NCBI GenBank assembly: GCA_050011535.1
Contig: JBEKIX010000003.1
Location: 98,055-162,054, forward strand
Origin: JAFNAG01 sp050011535
GTDB lineage: Bacteria > Acidobacteriota > UBA6911
Length of the DNA stretch: 64,000 nucleotides
Direction of reading: 5' to 3'
Part shown: positions 25,285 through 35,280 of the stretch, piece after piece
How positions within the stretch are numbered: the first letter of the stretch is position 1
How the letters are laid out: each line of letters starts with the position of its first letter
Position numbers and translations under genes: made by a program
The notes under the pieces: generated by a model
The model's database searches: none
Told to the model about the DNA's origin: nothing
What the model saw: the letters and a program-made list of their open reading frames with translations, nothing else

Positions 25285-25773
25285 ATGCCGAAAGCGGACC
25301 CGGATCTCGCCGTTACCCCCTCCGTATTGGACCGGCTGATCGATCTTGATCCCAACGCTTCCTCTGACCCACCAGCCAGCCGTTCGCAATCCGTGCGGCA
25401 GTTGAAGGCTTCTCTGCGGCGGGACCTGGAGTGGCTGCTGAACACACGACGCAACCCCGATGAAGTCCCCGAGACCTACCAGGAACTCTTCCGGTCGTTG
25501 TACAACTTTGGCTTGCCGGACATCACGTCCATGGGACTAAACTCGCCCCGCGACCGCCAGCGGCTGCTGCGCATGGTGCAACAAACCATCGAGATCTTCG
25601 AGCCCCGCCTGCTCTCGGTGCGCGTGCGCGCCCTTGATGACGCCGGCTCGGGACCTCGAATCCTGCATTTCCAAATCGAGGCTCTGCTCAAAATGGACCC
25701 GGCGCCGGAACAGATCCTGTTCGATACCGTTCTCCAGTTGAACAGCGGCGAATACAAAGTGAAGGACAATTAG
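25285..25773 (+). CDS. tssE: T6SS baseplate protein TssE (gp25-like)
   Basis: 162 residues. The gp25 signatures are SLRRDLEWLLNTRR, YQELFRSLYNFGLPDITS and IEIFEPRLLSVRVRALDD. GGAGATAGGTC precedes the ATG. TssE is the wedge protein that nucleates sheath polymerisation. One base separates it from tssF. Confidence 0.94.
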   Translation: MPKADPDLAVTPSVLDRLIDLDPNASSDPPASRSQSVRQLKASLRRDLEWLLNTRRNPDEVPETYQELFRSLYNFGLPDITSMGLNSPRDRQRLLRMVQQTIEIFEPRLLSVRVRALDDAGSGPRILHFQIEALLKMDPAPEQILFDTVLQLNSGEYKVKDN

Positions 25774-25774
25774 C

Positions 25775-27613
25775 GTGCGCGACGACCTGCTGCTCTACTA
25801 CGAACGTGAACTCAGCTTCCTGCGGCGCATGGGCGCGCAGTTTGCCGAACAGTACCCCAAGATCGCCTCGCGTCTGAACCTCGAGCCGGATAAGTGCGAA
25901 GATCCCCACGTGGAGCGGCTGCTGGAGGCGTTCGCCTTCCTGGCCGCGCGTGTCCACCTCAAAATCGACGACGAGTTCCCGGAGATCACGGAAGCGCTGC
26001 TGAGCATTATCTACCCGCATTTCATCCGTCCGGTGCCGTCGATGACAATCGCGGATTTCCGGATTAACCCCGAGCAGGCGCAGATCGGCGCCGGGCTGAA
26101 GATGAGCCGCGGCACCGTGCTGTTGTCGCGTCGGGTGGGCGGTGTGCCCTGCAGATTCCGCACCTGTTATGACGCCTATCTCTGGCCGTTGAGCGTGGCA
26201 GCAGCGGAATGGAAATCGCCTGACCGCCTGCAGCCGGCCATCAAAGCCCCCGAGGCTGTCGCGGCGCTCCGGCTGGAATTGGCCTGCTGGCGCGATATTA
26301 CGTTCGAGAAAGTCCGCCCCGATCCACTGCGCATGTTCCTCAACGGCGAAAGCGGCGTGATTCACACATTGTATGAGCTTCTCTCGAGCCGCTTGATCCA
26401 GATCGTTCTTCGTGACCCCACACCGGGTTCGCGAATTCGCCCTGTCTTGCTCCGACCCGACGCCTTGCAACCGATCGGGTTCGGCGAAGACGAAGGCATG
26501 CTGCCTTACCCGCGCCGGTCCTTTGCCGGCTACCGGCTCCTGAACGAATACTTCACTTTTCCGGATAAGTTTTTCTTCCTCGACCTGACTGGTCTGGAGA
26601 AAGTCCTCGGAGGCTTCAAGGACCGGGCGGAGTTGATCTTTCTGATCGCGCCGTTTGAATTGACCGAGCGACGGCAGGCGCTCGAGATGGGCATCTCCGC
26701 CAAGACATTCCAGCTGGCATGCGCGCCCGCAGTGAACCTGTTCGAGCAGACCGCAGAACCGATTCTCCTCACCCAGCGGCGTTTTGAGTATCCCATCGTT
26801 CCGGACATTCGCCGGCCCAACGCCACCGAGATCTTCTCCGTGGATGATGTGGTCAGTGTCCGCCCGAACACCCAGGAACCGGTCCGTTTCGAGCCGTTTT
26901 ACTCTTATCGCCACGGGTTGGCCGCCACGCGCGGCCAGACTTACTGGATGGCTTCGCGCCGCAAGTCCGGACGCCGCGATGACGAGGGCACGGAGATGTT
27001 CCTCTCCCTGGTGGACTTCGAACAGCGGCCCGTAGCGCCCGACGTCGACAGCCTGACGGTCCGGCTCACCTGCACAAACCGCGATCTGCCCGCGCGCCTC
27101 CCGTTCGGCGTGGATTCGGGAGACTTCGAACTCGAAGGCGCGGCCCCGGTCCAGTCGATCGTAGCGCTGAGGAAACCCACGCCGGCCCTGCGCCCGCCCA
27201 CCGGCAAATCCTCGCTCTGGCACCTGATCTCGCACCTCTCGCTAAACTACCTCTCCCTGGTCTCCGAAGGCAAAGAGGCGCTCCAGGAAATCCTGAAGCT
27301 CTATGACTTCACCAACTCTCCGCATGCCGTGAAGCAGGTAGAAGGCATCACGGAGCTTACGAGTGGCCCCCAATTCGCACGCATCATCTCGGAGAACGGA
27401 ATCACTTTTGCGCGCGGCACGCGCGTGGACATGGGGTTGGACGAAGAGAATTTCGTCGGCGGGGGAGCGTACCTGTTTGCCAGCGTGCTGGAGCATTTCC
27501 TCGGACTCTACGTCACACTCAATAGCTTTAGCCAGTTGAGTGTCTCGACACGCCAGAGAAAGGAGGTCCTGCGCCTGTGGCCCCCACGAGCCGGCACGAA
27601 GATCTTGCTATGA
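25775..27613 (+). CDS. tssF: T6SS baseplate protein TssF (VasA)
   Basis: 612 residues from GTG 25775 (VRDDLLLYYERELSFLRRMG), the canonical TssF start. Further signatures are PEITEALLSIIYPHFIRPVPSM, HRQGLA-type YRHGLAATRG, LSLNYLSLV and the C-terminal LFASVLEHFLGLYVTLNSF. TssF forms the wedge with TssG and TssE. Its TGA overlaps the tssG ATG. Confidence 0.96.
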   Translation: MRDDLLLYYERELSFLRRMGAQFAEQYPKIASRLNLEPDKCEDPHVERLLEAFAFLAARVHLKIDDEFPEITEALLSIIYPHFIRPVPSMTIADFRINPEQAQIGAGLKMSRGTVLLSRRVGGVPCRFRTCYDAYLWPLSVAAAEWKSPDRLQPAIKAPEAVAALRLELACWRDITFEKVRPDPLRMFLNGESGVIHTLYELLSSRLIQIVLRDPTPGSRIRPVLLRPDALQPIGFGEDEGMLPYPRRSFAGYRLLNEYFTFPDKFFFLDLTGLEKVLGGFKDRAELIFLIAPFELTERRQALEMGISAKTFQLACAPAVNLFEQTAEPILLTQRRFEYPIVPDIRRPNATEIFSVDDVVSVRPNTQEPVRFEPFYSYRHGLAATRGQTYWMASRRKSGRRDDEGTEMFLSLVDFEQRPVAPDVDSLTVRLTCTNRDLPARLPFGVDSGDFELEGAAPVQSIVALRKPTPALRPPTGKSSLWHLISHLSLNYLSLVSEGKEALQEILKLYDFTNSPHAVKQVEGITELTSGPQFARIISENGITFARGTRVDMGLDEENFVGGGAYLFASVLEHFLGLYVTLNSFSQLSVSTRQRKEVLRLWPPRAGTKILL

Positions 27614-28626
27614 ATCGCACCGCGCCTGACTGTCCGGAACTGGAAGAAGCTCTGCGCACAGAACCGTTCGGCTTCGGTTTTTTCCAGGCCGTGCGGCTCT
27701 TCGGACGGCTTCTGCCCGGCCGCCAGCCGGTGGGCCAGTTTTCGAATCCCGACTCGGAGATCGTCCGCTTCGGGGCTGGTGCTGACTTCGGTTTTCCGCC
27801 GAGCGAGATCGCCGACCTGGAGTGGCCTGAAGGTGCCCAGCCGCGCATGCGCGTCAATTTCATGGGGCTGACAGGTCCCCAGGGTGTCCTTCCACTCTAT
27901 TACGCGGCGCACGTCCGCGAACGCTTGCGCGCGCACGACAGCGCCGTGCGCGACTTCTTCGACATCTTCAATCACCGCTTCATCTCGCTGTTCTACCAAG
28001 CATGGGAAAAAAGCCACTTCTCCATTGGCTACGAGCGCGGCACGGGCGACCGCCTCTCGTCCATTTTGCTTGACCTGCTCGGACTGGGGACTGCCGGCCT
28101 GTCGGATCGCCAGGCGGTGCCCGATGCAGCTCTCCTGTTCCGTTGCGGGCTTCTCGCGGCCCACACTCGCTCCGCCGCCGCGCTGCGCGCTCTGCTGATG
28201 GACCATTTCGAAGTCCCGGTCGAGATCGAGCAGTTTGTGGGCAGGTGGCATGCCATCGACGAGAGCACCCAGTGCCGCTTCACCGAGACCGCCTCCTATT
28301 CGGAGCAATTGGGGGAAGGCGCCGTCGTGGGGGACGAAATCTGGGACCAGCAGTCCGGCGTGCGCATACGCCTCGGTCCCTTGACGCTGGATCAGTACCG
28401 CGAGTTTCTTCCCGACGGCTCGGCCTACGAACCCCTGCGCGCGCTCGTCCGTTTTTTCGCGGGGAATGAACTCGATTTTGAAGTGCAACTGGTATTGAAG
28501 AAGGCAGAAAGGCCGCCCTGCGAGTTGGGCGTGGATGGCCCGGCCGCGCCCCGCCTGGGATGGTCGACGTGGGCCGGGACCGCGCCGCTGCCGCAGGATC
28601 CGGACGCAAGCATTTTAAGAATTTGA
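27610..28626 (+). CDS. tssG: T6SS baseplate protein TssG (VasB)
   Basis: 338 residues from ATG 27610, which overlaps the tssF stop as ATGA; a GTG at 27577 is in frame but would overlap tssF by 37 bases. Signatures: FGFGFFQAVRLFGRL, MRVNFMGLTGPQGVLPLYYA, DFFDIFNHRFISLFYQAW and LGPLTLDQYREFLPDG. It partners TssF in the baseplate wedge. Confidence 0.95.
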   Translation: MNRTAPDCPELEEALRTEPFGFGFFQAVRLFGRLLPGRQPVGQFSNPDSEIVRFGAGADFGFPPSEIADLEWPEGAQPRMRVNFMGLTGPQGVLPLYYAAHVRERLRAHDSAVRDFFDIFNHRFISLFYQAWEKSHFSIGYERGTGDRLSSILLDLLGLGTAGLSDRQAVPDAALLFRCGLLAAHTRSAAALRALLMDHFEVPVEIEQFVGRWHAIDESTQCRFTETASYSEQLGEGAVVGDEIWDQQSGVRIRLGPLTLDQYREFLPDGSAYEPLRALVRFFAGNELDFEVQLVLKKAERPPCELGVDGPAAPRLGWSTWAGTAPLPQDPDASILRI

Positions 28627-28651
28627 CTCCGACATTCGATGAGGACTCCGC

Positions 28652-31270
28652 ATGAGTGTGAACATGAAGTCACTGATTGGAAAGCTGAATGCACCGACCC
28701 GCGGCGCACTCGAAGCCGCCGCCGGCTTGTGCCTGTCACGCACCCACTATAACATCGAAATCGAGCATTATCTGATGAAGGTGATGGAGGCAAGCGACAC
28801 CGATGCCGCCCGCATTTTCCATCGGTTCGGCATCAACCCGTCGAGGCTTTCCGCCGAGTTGACCCGCAGCCTGGATAAGCTGAAGTCCGGCAACGCCCGC
28901 ACTCCCGCCATCAGCCCCACCGTGCTGCGCATGTTTACCCAGGCTTGGACGTTGGGATCGATCGACTATGGCGCCGCCCAGGTGCGCAGCGGCTTCACCA
29001 TTCTCACTCTATTGACCGACGACGAACTAAAACGCATCGCCTACGAAGTCAGCAAGGAGCTGCAGAAGATCGAAGCCGACACGCTCAAAAAGGACTTCGT
29101 CTCGATCGTGCATGGATCCCACGAAGACGACGTCACCGCTGCGTCGGAGGAACCCGCCGGCGACGGTTCGCCGCGCCCGGCGGGAAGCGGCAAGACCGCC
29201 AATCTTGACCAGTTCACGGTGAATCTCACCGAGAATGCAAAGCAAGGCAAGGTCGATCCCGTGCTGGGGCGCGATGCCGAAATTCGGCAGATCATCGACA
29301 TCCTGATGCGCCGCCGCCAGAACAATCCGATTTTGACGGGTGAAGCCGGGGTCGGGAAAACCGCCGTGGTAGAGGGCTTCGCGCTGCGCATCGCCAGCGG
29401 GGACGTTCCTCCGGCGCTTAAGAACGTCGCCGTGCGCACCCTCGACCTGGCGCTTCTCCAGGCCGGCGCCGGCATCAAGGGCGAGTTTGAAAACCGGCTG
29501 AAGGGATTGATCGAAGAAGTGAAGTCCTCGCCGACCCCGATTATTCTTTTCATCGACGAGGCCCACAACATGATCGGTGCCGGGGGGCAGGCAGGTCAGA
29601 ACGATGCCGCCAACCTGCTCAAGCCGGCGCTCGCCCGCGGCGAATTGCGCACCATCGCCGCAACCACGTGGTCAGAATTCAAGAAATACTTCGAAAAGGA
29701 CCCTGCCCTGGCGCGCCGTTTCCAGGTGGTCAAGGTCGAAGAGCCCACCGAACCACAGTGCATGGTCATGCTGCGTGGCATCGTCTCCACACTGGAAAAG
29801 CACCACAAGGTCCGGATTCTCGATGAGGGTGTCTCCGCGGCAGTCCGGCTGTCCCACCGCTTCCTCGCCGGCCGCCAACTGCCGGATAAGGCTGTCAGCG
29901 TCCTCGATACTGCCTGCGCGCGCCTCGCACTGGGCCAGAACTCGATACCGCCCGCAATTGAAGACGCGCAGCGACAGATCGACGACCTTGACCTTCAGGA
30001 GCGCGTGCTCACGCGCGAAGCAGCCGCCGGCAGCGATCACGCCGAGCGCCTGGAGCAAATCAAAACCAGCCGCGCCGAGGTCTCTGGACGGCTTGCTGCG
30101 CTTAAGGAACGCTTCGATAAAGAGGCCGCACTCGTGAACAAGATTCGAACCATCCGCGGCCATCTGGAGGAAGGGTCGGGCGACCAGGCCGCCCTGCGCA
30201 CGGAACTTGACGGACTCACCGGCGAGCTCGCCGCGCTCCAGGGAGAGAATCCGCTGATGCGCGTCTGCATGGACGGGCAGATCGTAGGTGAGGTCATCTC
30301 CGCGTGGACGGGCATTCCGACCGGCAAGATGGTGAAGGACGAAGTGGAGACCATCCTGAATCTCGAACACCACCTCGCTGGGCGGGTCATCGGACAGAAT
30401 CATGCACTGGAGGCTATCGCCCAGCGCATCCGCACATCACGTGCGAGTCTCGAAGATCCCAACAAACCTATCGGCGTTTTTCTCCTGGTCGGCCCCAGCG
30501 GCGTCGGCAAGACGGAAACCGCACTGGCCCTGGCCGACCTGATGTATGGCGGCGAGCACAACCTGATCACCATCAATATGTCGGAGTTCCAGGAAGCGCA
30601 CACAGTTTCCACACTGAAGGGCTCGCCTCCAGGATACGTGGGCTATGGCGAGGGCGGCGTGCTCACCGAGGCGGTGCGCCGCCGTCCCTATTCCGTGCTG
30701 CTGCTTGATGAGGTGGAAAAAGCACACCCCGATGTTCTCGAGCTCTTCTTCCAGGTGTTCGACAAGGGCCAGATGGAGGACGGCGAAGGGCGCGAAATCG
30801 ATTTCAAGAACACGATCATCCTGCTCACCTCGAACGCTGGCACCGACGCCATGATGAAGCTTTGCGCCGACCCCGAGACCATGCCCACGGCCGAAGGCAT
30901 CGTCAAAGCGATCAAGCCGGAGCTCAACAAGATCTTCAAGGCGGCATTTCTCGGCCGGCTGGTAATCATTCCCTATTACCCGGTGCGCGACGAGGCGCTC
31001 AAGAAGATCATCACGCTCAAGCTCGGCAAGATCCAGAAGCGCATCCGCGAAAACCACAGGATCGACCTCGTGTGCGACGGCGCGTTGATCGATGAAATCG
31101 CGCGGCGCTGTACCGAGGTGGAAAGCGGCGCGCGCAACGTGGACAACATCCTGACCAACACCCTTCTACCGGAGATCTCGCGCCAGTTGCTCGCGTGCAT
31201 TGCCGAGGGGAAAAAGCTGGAATCCATAAGGGTCGACGTCGGCGCCGATGGCAATTTCGCATATTCGTAA
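28652..31270 (+). CDS. clpV: T6SS sheath-recycling AAA+ ATPase ClpV (TssH)
   Basis: 872 residues. A Clp-N domain (~1-160, with LCLSRTHYNIEIEHYLMKVME) precedes two AAA+ modules. D1 has Walker A GEAGVGKT, Walker B IILFIDEAHNMIG and the ClpV-type GGQAGQNDAANLLKPAL. D2 has Walker A GPSGVGKTETA, Walker B VLLLDEVEKAHPDVLELFFQ and the sensor stretch LLTSNAG. The coiled-coil middle domain is shorter than in ClpB, as in other ClpV proteins. It disassembles contracted TssBC. Confidence 0.96.
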   Translation: MSVNMKSLIGKLNAPTRGALEAAAGLCLSRTHYNIEIEHYLMKVMEASDTDAARIFHRFGINPSRLSAELTRSLDKLKSGNARTPAISPTVLRMFTQAWTLGSIDYGAAQVRSGFTILTLLTDDELKRIAYEVSKELQKIEADTLKKDFVSIVHGSHEDDVTAASEEPAGDGSPRPAGSGKTANLDQFTVNLTENAKQGKVDPVLGRDAEIRQIIDILMRRRQNNPILTGEAGVGKTAVVEGFALRIASGDVPPALKNVAVRTLDLALLQAGAGIKGEFENRLKGLIEEVKSSPTPIILFIDEAHNMIGAGGQAGQNDAANLLKPALARGELRTIAATTWSEFKKYFEKDPALARRFQVVKVEEPTEPQCMVMLRGIVSTLEKHHKVRILDEGVSAAVRLSHRFLAGRQLPDKAVSVLDTACARLALGQNSIPPAIEDAQRQIDDLDLQERVLTREAAAGSDHAERLEQIKTSRAEVSGRLAALKERFDKEAALVNKIRTIRGHLEEGSGDQAALRTELDGLTGELAALQGENPLMRVCMDGQIVGEVISAWTGIPTGKMVKDEVETILNLEHHLAGRVIGQNHALEAIAQRIRTSRASLEDPNKPIGVFLLVGPSGVGKTETALALADLMYGGEHNLITINMSEFQEAHTVSTLKGSPPGYVGYGEGGVLTEAVRRRPYSVLLLDEVEKAHPDVLELFFQVFDKGQMEDGEGREIDFKNTIILLTSNAGTDAMMKLCADPETMPTAEGIVKAIKPELNKIFKAAFLGRLVIIPYYPVRDEALKKIITLKLGKIQKRIRENHRIDLVCDGALIDEIARRCTEVESGARNVDNILTNTLLPEISRQLLACIAEGKKLESIRVDVGADGNFAYS

Positions 31271-31329
31271 TCGGAAGTATCTTCTGCTCCCGCCCTGCGC
31301 AGGAGCAGACTTGTCGATGGAGGCCGCAC

Positions 31330-33420
31330 ATGGCAGAGAAATATCTCGAGGAGAATCGCTACCTCTACCTCAAGAGCGGGTTGGGACCCAATGAGCTGCT
31401 GCTGGAATCGTTCACCGGCACCGAGGGCATCTCGCAGCTCTTTTCATTCCAGCTCGAACTGCTTTCCGAAAACCAGCGCATCAAGTTCGAAGACATTCTG
31501 GGCCAGGAGATTTCGTTCGGCGTGCTGGGTCCGGAGGGCAGCGAACCCCGCCACGTTCACGGCATCGTGACGGCCTTTACGCAGCTGCCCGCCACGCCTC
31601 GGCTTTCCAGGTACCGTGCAATCGTCTCCCCGAAGCTCTGGATTCTCACGCGCAAACAGGATTGCCGCATCTTCCAGAAAAGCTCTGCCTCGGACATTCT
31701 CAAGCAGGTCCTCCAGGGGATCGACATTTCCATGGAGCTGCACGAAGACCACCCGGTGCGGGATTACTGTGTACAGTATCGCGAGACCGATTTCAATTTC
31801 GTCTCACGTCTGATGGAAGAAGAAGGCATGTTTTATTTTTTCCGCCATACTCAGGATGCTCACAAACTCGTGATCGCCGACGAACTCACGGCATTCCAGG
31901 ATATGCCGGGAGTATCGCCTTTGGTGTACGAGGAGATCTCCGGCGGGCTGCGAGACGAAGCGCGGGTATCGAGCTGGATCAAGACCCAGGAATTGGGTCC
32001 GGGCGAGTGCAGCCTGCAGGACTACTGTTTCGAAATCCCAGCTACGGACATATCGGCTGACATGCCTATTGCACCTTCCACACAAGTCGGGAGTGTCACC
32101 CACAAGCTAATTGTCGGCGGCAACAATCAATTCGACATTTACGATTATCCCGGTGGGTACGGCATCCGCTCAATGGGTAGTGGCGTCTCCGGCGCAAGGG
32201 GCATCGGAGAGACGATCGCCAGGCACCATGTGGAGCGCATGGAAATAGCACAGTTCCTCATCCGAGGCGAGAGCAACGACTTCAATCTCACTCCCGGGTA
32301 CAAGTTTACCCTGACGAGGCACCCGAATGCCGACGGCGCTTACGTGCTGACCTCCATCACGCATTCCGCGTCCGAGGGAGGGTTTCACTCCGGCACCGAG
32401 ATTGGCCAGAATCACTACAGCAACATTTTCCACTCGATCCCCAGCAAAATGAAGTTCCGCCCTCCTCGTACGGCATCCAAAGCCCTTGTCCGGGGCTGCC
32501 AGACCGCCGTCGTGGTCGGGCCCGCCGGCGAGGAGATTTACCCGGACAAGTACGGCCGCATCAAGGTACAGTTCCATTGGGACCGCAAAGGCAAGAAGGA
32601 CGACAAAAGTTCCTGCTGGATTCGAGTCGCGAGCTTCTGGGCGGGCCACAACTGGGGAGCGGTTCACATTCCGCGCATCGGTCAGGAGGTGATCGTCGAT
32701 TTCCTCGAAGGCGATCCGGATTGCCCGATCGTCGTGGGCAGCGTGTACAACGCTTCGGAGGTGCCTCCGTGGACCCTGCCCGACAATAAGACTCAGAGCG
32801 GCATTAAATCGCAGAGTTCAAAGGGAGGCGGTGGGTCCAATGAAATCCGCTTTGAGGACAAAAAGGGCAGTGAGGAAATATTCACTCATGCGCAAAAAGA
32901 CATGAATACCAAAGTGGAACACAATGAGACGCGGATGGTCGGCAACGATCGGACCACAACGACGGGGCACGACGAAACCCGGACTATCGGGCACGATCGC
33001 ACCACGACCATTCAGCACGACGAGACCGTGCAGATTGCGAACAATCGTTCGACCACGGTCGGGGTGAACGAAACGACCAGCATCGGGGCGAGCATGAGCC
33101 TGACCGTGGGACAGAATCGCACATCGAGTGTCGGCAGCAGCGATTCGGAAACTATCGGCGCAAACAAGACCGTGGCGATCGGTGCGTCCGAAACGCACAA
33201 CACCGGCGCCGCACGAGCCACGACGATCGGCAGCACCGATTCGCTGACTGCCGGAGGACCGATAAACATTACCGCGCCCATGGTCACAATCAATGCGAGC
33301 GTAATCACCCTGAACGCCGCCATGGTCAAGGTGGCCGGGGTGGTGCAGTGCACCACCGTAATAGCGTCGGCGAGCGTGGTCTCACCGTCGTACACTCCCG
33401 GCGCCGGGAACATGATGTAA
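31330..33420 (+). CDS. vgrG: T6SS spike protein VgrG
   Basis: 696 residues from ATG 31330 (MAEKYLEENRYLYLKSGLGPNELL), seven bases after GGAGG; the frame extends back into clpV but that part is not homologous. A gp27-like base is followed by the gp5 OB-fold (VVVGPAGEEIYPDKYGRIKVQFHW, then SFWAGHNWGAVHIPRIGQEVIVDFLEGDPD). From ~490 a needle of short Thr/Gly repeats (NETRMVGNDRTTTTGHDETR...) is followed by an ordinary beta-helix tip ending TPGAGNMM. There is no enzymatic C-terminal extension, so effectors would bind non-covalently. Confidence 0.95.
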   Translation: MAEKYLEENRYLYLKSGLGPNELLLESFTGTEGISQLFSFQLELLSENQRIKFEDILGQEISFGVLGPEGSEPRHVHGIVTAFTQLPATPRLSRYRAIVSPKLWILTRKQDCRIFQKSSASDILKQVLQGIDISMELHEDHPVRDYCVQYRETDFNFVSRLMEEEGMFYFFRHTQDAHKLVIADELTAFQDMPGVSPLVYEEISGGLRDEARVSSWIKTQELGPGECSLQDYCFEIPATDISADMPIAPSTQVGSVTHKLIVGGNNQFDIYDYPGGYGIRSMGSGVSGARGIGETIARHHVERMEIAQFLIRGESNDFNLTPGYKFTLTRHPNADGAYVLTSITHSASEGGFHSGTEIGQNHYSNIFHSIPSKMKFRPPRTASKALVRGCQTAVVVGPAGEEIYPDKYGRIKVQFHWDRKGKKDDKSSCWIRVASFWAGHNWGAVHIPRIGQEVIVDFLEGDPDCPIVVGSVYNASEVPPWTLPDNKTQSGIKSQSSKGGGGSNEIRFEDKKGSEEIFTHAQKDMNTKVEHNETRMVGNDRTTTTGHDETRTIGHDRTTTIQHDETVQIANNRSTTVGVNETTSIGASMSLTVGQNRTSSVGSSDSETIGANKTVAIGASETHNTGAARATTIGSTDSLTAGGPINITAPMVTINASVITLNAAMVKVAGVVQCTTVIASASVVSPSYTPGAGNMM

Positions 33421-34401
33421 ATGGAACCGCAAACACACATCGCCGAGCGGCTATCTGATGCTCAAGGCGAGGTGCGCGCCGCGGCCCTGGCTGATCTGCT
33501 CCAGCCCGGCGCCGACCCATCCCCGCACCTCGAAAGGGTGGGGGCATGCGTCAGCGACCCTTCTGAATCCCTGCGCCTCGCTGCGCTACCGGTGCTGGGC
33601 CGCATCGGTGCGCCGGCGACCTCCTATCTGGCCGTCGCGCTTGATCCGCGGCAGCCGGACAACATCCGCGCCACGGCGGCGGCGGTCATCGCCGGAATCG
33701 GTCCACCGGCTGTGATCGCGGTGCGCGGTCTTTGCCGCTGCCTGACCTCGCCCGATCCAACCCTACGTGATGCCGCGGCGGTGGCTCTCGCCAAAATCGG
33801 GGAGCCCGCGGTGCCCTCTCTGCGATTGATGCTACAATTTTCGGCCCCGGAGACCGTGTCAGCCGCCGTCGGAGCGCTTGCTTTCATCGGCCCCGCCGCC
33901 GCAGCCACCGCGCCGGAGCTTGAGGCGCTGGCAGCCAGGTCGCCACAGGCGCTGCGGTTGGCATGTGCCGCTGCGCTGGCCCGTGTCACGGGAGATCCCA
34001 GGCGAGGCCTTCCGGTTCTGATAAAAGCACTGGGAAGCCACGACTCGCAGGTACGGAAGGTGGCCGCCGAGAAGATCTCCGAACTTCGGGAGGCTGCACA
34101 TCCCGCTCTCCCTGATCTTCTGCGCTGCACAACTGACCCGGATGGGGAAGTGCGCGCGGCCGCCGTGCTGACACTGGGACGCATCCGCGCGCCTCACTCC
34201 GACACTGTTCCGCATATCATCGCTCGCCTTAACGACCCCGTCGCGGAGGTGCGATATAGCAGTATCATCGTTCTGGCGAGCTATGGTGCGGAGGCTCGCT
34301 CCGCTCTGCCGGCCCTTCGCGCCTGTCTCGATGACCCCGCGGAGAAGGTCGCGAAATGTGCCCAAGGCGCCATGGAGAGGATTGAATCCCCGAAACCCTA
34401 A
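33421..34401 (+). CDS. HEAT-repeat protein immediately behind vgrG
   Basis: 326 residues, ATG directly abutting the vgrG TAA. Almost the whole length is about eight to nine HEAT/PBS-type repeats (VRAAALADLLQPG, LRLAALPVLGRIG, LRDAAAVALAKIG, VRKVAAEKISELR, VRAAAVLTLGRIR). No signal peptide, membrane span or toxin motif is visible. The place behind vgrG is usually taken by a PAAR protein, effector, adaptor chaperone or immunity protein. An alpha-solenoid suits an adaptor or immunity role, but the sequence does not decide this. It is the last gene of the tssB operon. Confidence 0.8.
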   Translation: MEPQTHIAERLSDAQGEVRAAALADLLQPGADPSPHLERVGACVSDPSESLRLAALPVLGRIGAPATSYLAVALDPRQPDNIRATAAAVIAGIGPPAVIAVRGLCRCLTSPDPTLRDAAAVALAKIGEPAVPSLRLMLQFSAPETVSAAVGALAFIGPAAAATAPELEALAARSPQALRLACAAALARVTGDPRRGLPVLIKALGSHDSQVRKVAAEKISELREAAHPALPDLLRCTTDPDGEVRAAAVLTLGRIRAPHSDTVPHIIARLNDPVAEVRYSSIIVLASYGAEARSALPALRACLDDPAEKVAKCAQGAMERIESPKP

Positions 34402-34460
34402 ACCAGCAACGGGGCAAGCCGTGTCCTTCGCCAAAGTCCTGGCCGACCGGTTTCTGCGGA

Positions 34461-34865
34461 TCAGCGGCAATTGATCGTTACATGTGCGGGTTCGGAGGTA
34501 ACGTCTTCGTTCCCGCACCTGACACGGAGCTTTACCCAGACTTCCTTATGCGTCGCGCTCAACTCCCAGGTGTCAACCACGGTTACGGTTCTGGCATTTG
34601 GGTTGGAGACGCGTCGGACCATGACCTCTCCCTTGGCCCCGTCACTTCGTTCCCATTGGTAATTAAGCGTCATTGGGCCCTTATTGATACGAATGGTTCC
34701 CGTAAACCTGATCTTGGCCGGACAAGGGCCTCGATAATTCTGTGCGCTCGCGACTACCCTAACTCCAGAAATGCCTTGTGCCCAGAGCAACGGTATTGAT
34801 GCGGTTAGGATTAGAACTACCGACAAGGTTGCCAAAATGCACCTGAATTCACGAGTCTTAATCAT
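34461..34865 (-). CDS. Small secreted Ig-like protein
   Basis: 134 residues. The N-terminus is a signal or anchor segment (CILATLSVVLILTASIPLLWAQ). The mature part resembles a known small secreted beta-domain: VRVVASAQNYRGPCPAKIRF, GTIRINKGPMTLNYQWERSDGA, then WVKLRVRCGN...EPAHVTINC. Three cysteines remain in the mature part, so a disulfide is likely. Function unknown. It converges on the T6SS operon end. Confidence 0.75.
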   Translation of the reverse strand: MIKTREFRCILATLSVVLILTASIPLLWAQGISGVRVVASAQNYRGPCPAKIRFTGTIRINKGPMTLNYQWERSDGAKGEVMVRRVSNPNARTVTVVDTWELSATHKEVWVKLRVRCGNEDVTSEPAHVTINCR

Positions 34866-35280
34866 TAAATCGCCCTCCCGATGGCAATGCTAATTCCAAG
34901 CCTGACGGCGTTCATGCTGAATGTTAAAAAACCAAATAGGGGCCCTTCCAGAACAGCATCTCATGCTATCACCCTTGTAGACTGAGACAACTCCAAGATC
35001 AATGGAAAAGAATAGCTAATCAAACCGGTGAGGGCTGTTTCTGGTTTTACCATCGCAACCCTGGTCTCGGAAACACCAGTTGAGGCTGCGGCTTGATCGG
35101 GGAACACAGTATCAGTTTTTGTCCTCCGCTGTCCTGCTCAGCCCCTCATCGCGCTCATAGAGCCAGGTCCCGTGCCGACAGCTCGAGCGCCGCCGGCGCG
35201 ACCGAACCACTCACATAATTCTCGACCCCCTCGATCTGGTGAAAAGGCTCGCTTATTGAGCAGGAGAGACTGTGATGCTG
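34866..35280. other. 415-base region with no gene
   Basis: I see no coding region, tRNA or hairpin of note between the small secreted protein and direct-repeat copy 1. It contains the likely promoter region of the minus-strand gene at 34865 and then degenerate sequence leading to the repeat. Confidence 0.5.

Noticed and set aside
31195..31329. Upstream extension of vgrG overlapping clpV
   Set aside because: The extra 45 residues are Arg-rich antisense-like sequence with no VgrG similarity; a good ribosome site and the family start lie at 31330.
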